Below are positions 34,942-37,600 of a stretch of DNA of 37,600 nt, one piece after another. The position numbers and the translations under genes were made by a program. Under the pieces are notes generated by a model. It searched no databases, was not told where the DNA came from, and saw only the letters and a program-made list of their open reading frames with translations. How positions within the stretch are numbered: position 1 is the stretch's first letter; each line of letters begins with the position of its first letter. Location of the stretch: contig JAITKS010000347.1 of NCBI GenBank assembly GCA_031278315.1, forward strand, positions 1-37,600, in the 5' to 3' direction. This DNA comes from Planctomycetaceae bacterium. Its GTDB lineage: Bacteria; Planctomycetota; Planctomycetia; Pirellulales; Thermoguttaceae.

Positions 34942-34990
34942 TAGTCCCGCTAGGGACGACACTTTATTAACCGAATGCTTTAGTTTACGG
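34942..34990 (+). repeat. solitary family A hairpin module
   Basis: GTCCCGCTAGGGACGACAC, TTTATTAACCGAATGC and TTTAGTTTACGG match one internal module of family A but without terminal repeats nearby. It lies 200 bp upstream of moxR. The rest of 34694-35184 holds no gene. Confidence 0.7.
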
Positions 34991-35184
34991 CAGGAGTTTT
35001 TTTATTTTCTAATGTATCTATCCCCTAATATACAATGTTTTGAAGGTAAGTATAATGTGTTATGTTTTGTTAAGACAAAGGATCGATATTATTGTTTCAT
35101 GGAAGATTTAAATATATTTTGGGCGATAGACTGATTTGGTTCTGTCTTTTTTTGCCTATTTACCTAACTATAAAAATTGAAAAA

Positions 35185-36216
35185 ATGACATCACAGAATT
35201 TACTTACACTTGATGAGATTAAGCCGCTTTCAAGTTGTATTCGCGGTTTACTTGAGGAGCTTGACAAGATGTTTCTTGGGCGTTCGGAGTTACATCAAAT
35301 GGTTGTTATTGGGATATTGAGTCGGGGTCATATTTTGCTTGAGGGAGTTCCGGGTGTTGGGAAGACGGCGTTGATCAAGGGGCTTGGTAATTTATTTAGT
35401 CTTACATTTGATCGTGTTCAATTTACGCCGGATTTAATGCCGAGTGATATTTCTGGTACGAATATTCTTCAGGAGACAGATAACGGCAAACGTGAAATGG
35501 TATTTCAACCGGGGCCAATTTTCACGAATATTCTTTTAGCGGATGAGATAAATCGGGCGTCGCCGAAGACGCAATCGGCGTTATTAGAGGCGATGCAAGA
35601 AGGTGCGGTTACGCTTTTGGGTCAGACGCGAAAGTTACCGCAACCGTTTTTCGTGTTAGCGTCGCAGAATCCGATAGAGCTTGAGGGAACGTATCCGTTA
35701 CCGGAAGCGCAGCTGGACAGATTTATGTTTAAGTTATTTGTTGGGATGCCGTCGTCGGAAGTGTTGAAGGATATAATTTATAGCCGGCGTCATGGTGTAC
35801 CGCCGGAGCCGTCGAATTTATTTGACAAAGATTCGCTGGAAGCTTTATTTAAAGCGCAGACGCAGATTTTTTTACCGTCAGCTGTTGCAGCGTATATTGC
35901 AAGACTGGTTGCAGCTACGCATCCGAACAGTGAGGAAGCACCTCAAATTGTTCGTGATTATGTAAATTTCGGCGCATCGCCGCGGGCTGCGATTGCTATT
36001 GCGGAAGCAGCGAGAAGTGCTGCGTTGATAAATGGGCGGCCGTCGGTAGGATTTGAAGATGTAAGATTTGTTACGCCTGCCGTTTTGAATCACAGATTAT
36101 TAGTAGGTTACAAAGCAAGAATGGACAAAATTGATGTAACAAAAATAATAAAAGGACTACTAGATACAATAAAAGAAGTAGGAGTAGATTTACCAAAAGA
36201 TATAAAAATAGGTTAG
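35185..36216 (+). CDS. MoxR-family AAA+ ATPase
   Basis: MoxR ATPases act as chaperones that help assemble or activate metal-bound or von Willebrand A domain proteins. Walker A is GVPGVGKT (residues 54-61), Walker B ILLADE (116-121), sensor 1 ASQNPIE (159-165). The C-terminal lid has SPRAAIAIAEAARSAAL and DVRFVTPAVLNHRL. I start at the ATG at 35185 (343 residues); a TTG at 35092 would add 31 hydrophobic residues not found in the family. Usually a DUF58 and VWA gene follow, but here a repeat follows directly: the stop TAG lies inside family D copy 2. No ribosome binding site is evident. Confidence 0.94.
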   Translation: MTSQNLLTLDEIKPLSSCIRGLLEELDKMFLGRSELHQMVVIGILSRGHILLEGVPGVGKTALIKGLGNLFSLTFDRVQFTPDLMPSDISGTNILQETDNGKREMVFQPGPIFTNILLADEINRASPKTQSALLEAMQEGAVTLLGQTRKLPQPFFVLASQNPIELEGTYPLPEAQLDRFMFKLFVGMPSSEVLKDIIYSRRHGVPPEPSNLFDKDSLEALFKAQTQIFLPSAVAAYIARLVAATHPNSEEAPQIVRDYVNFGASPRAAIAIAEAARSAALINGRPSVGFEDVRFVTPAVLNHRLLVGYKARMDKIDVTKIIKGLLDTIKEVGVDLPKDIKIG

Positions 36217-36284
36217 TTAGCGGTTAGAGGTTAATTCGCATGCGGAATTATCACGGATTACAATTTCGAATCACTAAGCACTAT
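36211..36284. repeat. family D palindromic repeat, copy 2 (inverted)
   Basis: GGTTAGTTAGCGGTTAGAGG, AATTCGCATGCGGAATTATC, ACGGATTACAATTTCGAATC then ACTAAGCAC: the reverse complement of 28847-28926 with scattered changes. Its first bases contain the moxR stop codon (36214-36216). Confidence 0.75.
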
Positions 36285-36382
36285 ATTGCTAGCAACGATC
36301 AAAAAAAATCTGATTTGATTTATTCGTATTTTTATTTTTATGCGGGACTGATTATCTTTTTCGTTACAAAAAATAAAATTGA

Positions 36383-36414
36383 TCTGTAGAGACACAATGC
36401 CTTGTGTCTCTACA
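36383..36414. terminator. perfect 14-bp hairpin between convergent moxR and PAP2-like genes
   Basis: CTGTAGAGACACAA (36383-36396) pairs with TTGTGTCTCTACAG (36401-36414) around TGCC. It is the strongest stem in the gap and could act in both directions. The preceding TTTTTCGTTACAAAAAAT (about 36358-36375) and a relative of the stem also occur at 20690-20755, so it belongs to a repeat (family E). Confidence 0.5.
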
Positions 36415-36520
36415 GACATTATCACACCCCGAAGGAGTATCTCTAATATAGCCTTGCGTTGTGTACTCACCGCACACGGAATCAAATGGATAAATTAACA
36501 CAAAATATAAAATTTAAAAT

Positions 36521-37600
36521 CTAAAATTTAAATATAATTCCTGCACCTGTACTTTCTTTTTCTATTATTGGAAAAATTGTTAAACCTCGATAGATTTGTT
36601 TTCCCTCTGTTTTTGATACTGCACGGATCGATAAATATGCAATATACCATCCCAATAAAGCTTGTGACAAATAATGAGCATCATCATAAATACGGCTTGC
36701 TGCCGTAAATGTCGAACAAAGATAAAATATACATTTTAAGAATAGATTATCCGTTATTTGCGCTGCCGTTATAAACGGTATCGCTCCATTAAAAGCATGA
36801 CCGCTCACACCATTGTATTTACCCTTAAGCCAAAACGATGTTCCCGAAGCCGGACGCCCGGCACCAACAAAAAGTTGACCCAATAAAATTGACGGGCAAC
36901 CAACAATATAACCTCGCGTCCCCATAGTTACATAATTACCAAATGTAAATTGTCCAATCTTATACTTCGGAAAAATACTCGGAAAAAATTTATAACACGC
37001 CGTTGATAACACAAAAAATGCAACAACATTTATTTCACCAAACTTCTTCGTAAATACATTGAAATTATTAAGACTGCTATTCACCTTCTGACGTATAATT
37101 CGCCGATGAAACCAATTTTTGAAATCGCTGTCTAAAGACGTATTCGCCAATATCGCTGCTCCGCCAAAAGCAACAAATAAATTGCCCAATGAATCAGAAC
37201 TATTAAAATTACGTAAGTCTGAACATAAAAGAGGAAAACTCTGCATAAAGAAATCGCCGATACAATACCGGAAATGAAAAAGTTTGGAACACCGAGAATT
37301 AAATGATTCCAATCTATTATTTGAATACACAGATTGAGGACGATAACAAAAATTATCAGAATTATATTTATTATTATCACAAAATTCACCAGACGGAAAT
37401 GAAGATTGTACTCGTAATGACATCAAGTCAGACGAGGAATAATCAGGAATTGATGAATTAAATTGTAAAGGTTCAAAGTCTATTTTTCGTATTGACAATC
37501 GGTCGAAAAGTGTATTTTTTACGTAATTAGATTTAGCCGATTTTAGATTTGAATTGATGTCAATATTATTTATATCAAATTTATTAACAATATCGTTGTA
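36521..37600 (-). CDS. PAP2-like membrane phosphatase-family protein, 5' end beyond the window
   Basis: The frame stays open to 37600, so the start is outside; the TTG at 37498 need not be used. Counting from there, PAP2 motifs are GRPASG (RP at 215-216), NGVSGHAF (SGH at 232-234) and SRIYDDAH (SR 268-269, H275). PAP2 enzymes hydrolyse lipid or other phosphates at the membrane. The third motif usually ends with Asp four residues after His; here it is Q279. Several hydrophobic segments lie at about 105-120, 155-172 and 195-212. The Ser/Asn-rich part before residue 75 has no family match. It converges on moxR. Confidence 0.7.
   Translation of the reverse strand, partial: YNDIVNKFDINNIDINSNLKSAKSNYVKNTLFDRLSIRKIDFEPLQFNSSIPDYSSSDLMSLRVQSSFPSGEFCDNNKYNSDNFCYRPQSVYSNNRLESFNSRCSKLFHFRYCIGDFFMQSFPLLCSDLRNFNSSDSLGNLFVAFGGAAILANTSLDSDFKNWFHRRIIRQKVNSSLNNFNVFTKKFGEINVVAFFVLSTACYKFFPSIFPKYKIGQFTFGNYVTMGTRGYIVGCPSILLGQLFVGAGRPASGTSFWLKGKYNGVSGHAFNGAIPFITAAQITDNLFLKCIFYLCSTFTAASRIYDDAHYLSQALLGWYIAYLSIRAVSKTEGKQIYRGLTIFPIIEKESTGAGIIFKF

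Noticed and set aside
36258-36485. 75-codon minus-strand open frame between moxR and the PAP2-like gene
   Set aside because: It runs across family E and D repeats, has atypical composition and no ribosome binding site.

Overview
The window is AT-rich chromosomal DNA from a Gram-negative-type bacterium. Most likely it is a member of Planctomycetota or a close relative. I infer this from a GspK-type secretion protein with helix-hairpin-helix and calcium-loop motifs, a large multi-pass protein resembling the planctomycete DUF6798 group, MoxR, CheX and HPt genes, and unusually long spacers; there is no 16S gene to confirm it. No transposase, integrase, tRNA, rRNA or CRISPR array was seen.

Layout. 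Positions 1-1200 hold the start of an unknown leftward gene and a patchwork of repeats. Positions 1228-15140 hold eighteen ribosomal-protein genes, all on the minus strand, in the classic S10-spc order from rpsJ to rplR. The order is canonical but the packing is not: the genes are separated by about 110-700 bp, and the series stops after rplR where rpsE, rplO and secY would be expected. From 16.4 kb on there are single genes or pairs: a sugar-nucleotide-type SDR, a cysteine desulfurase, GspK, AcpS, an HtrA protease, a DUF6798-like membrane protein, an HPt protein, a pentapeptide fragment, riboflavin synthase, CheX, a 6-pyruvoyl-tetrahydropterin-synthase homologue of the Cys-less (PTPS-III) type, UPF0102/YraN, FxsA, bacteriohemerythrin, a GNAT acetyltransferase, a secreted Pro/Asn/Gln-rich protein, a MoxR ATPase, and a PAP2-like membrane protein that runs off the right edge.

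The most striking content is between the genes. At least five families of short, palindromic, non-coding repeats can be read by eye. Family C (about 110 bp) occurs in most spacers of the ribosomal cluster, always in the same orientation relative to transcription, with a few copies elsewhere. Its central hairpin keeps base pairing while the stem sequence changes, around a recurring loop, which looks like a structured RNA or a protein-binding hairpin. Family A is a MITE-like element with about 22-bp terminal inverted repeats carrying a variable number of small hairpin modules. Family B (about 140 bp) is a second MITE-like family. Families D and E are shorter, and one D copy supplies the stop codon of moxR. 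Family C in the ribosomal spacers is the best candidate for an undescribed system.
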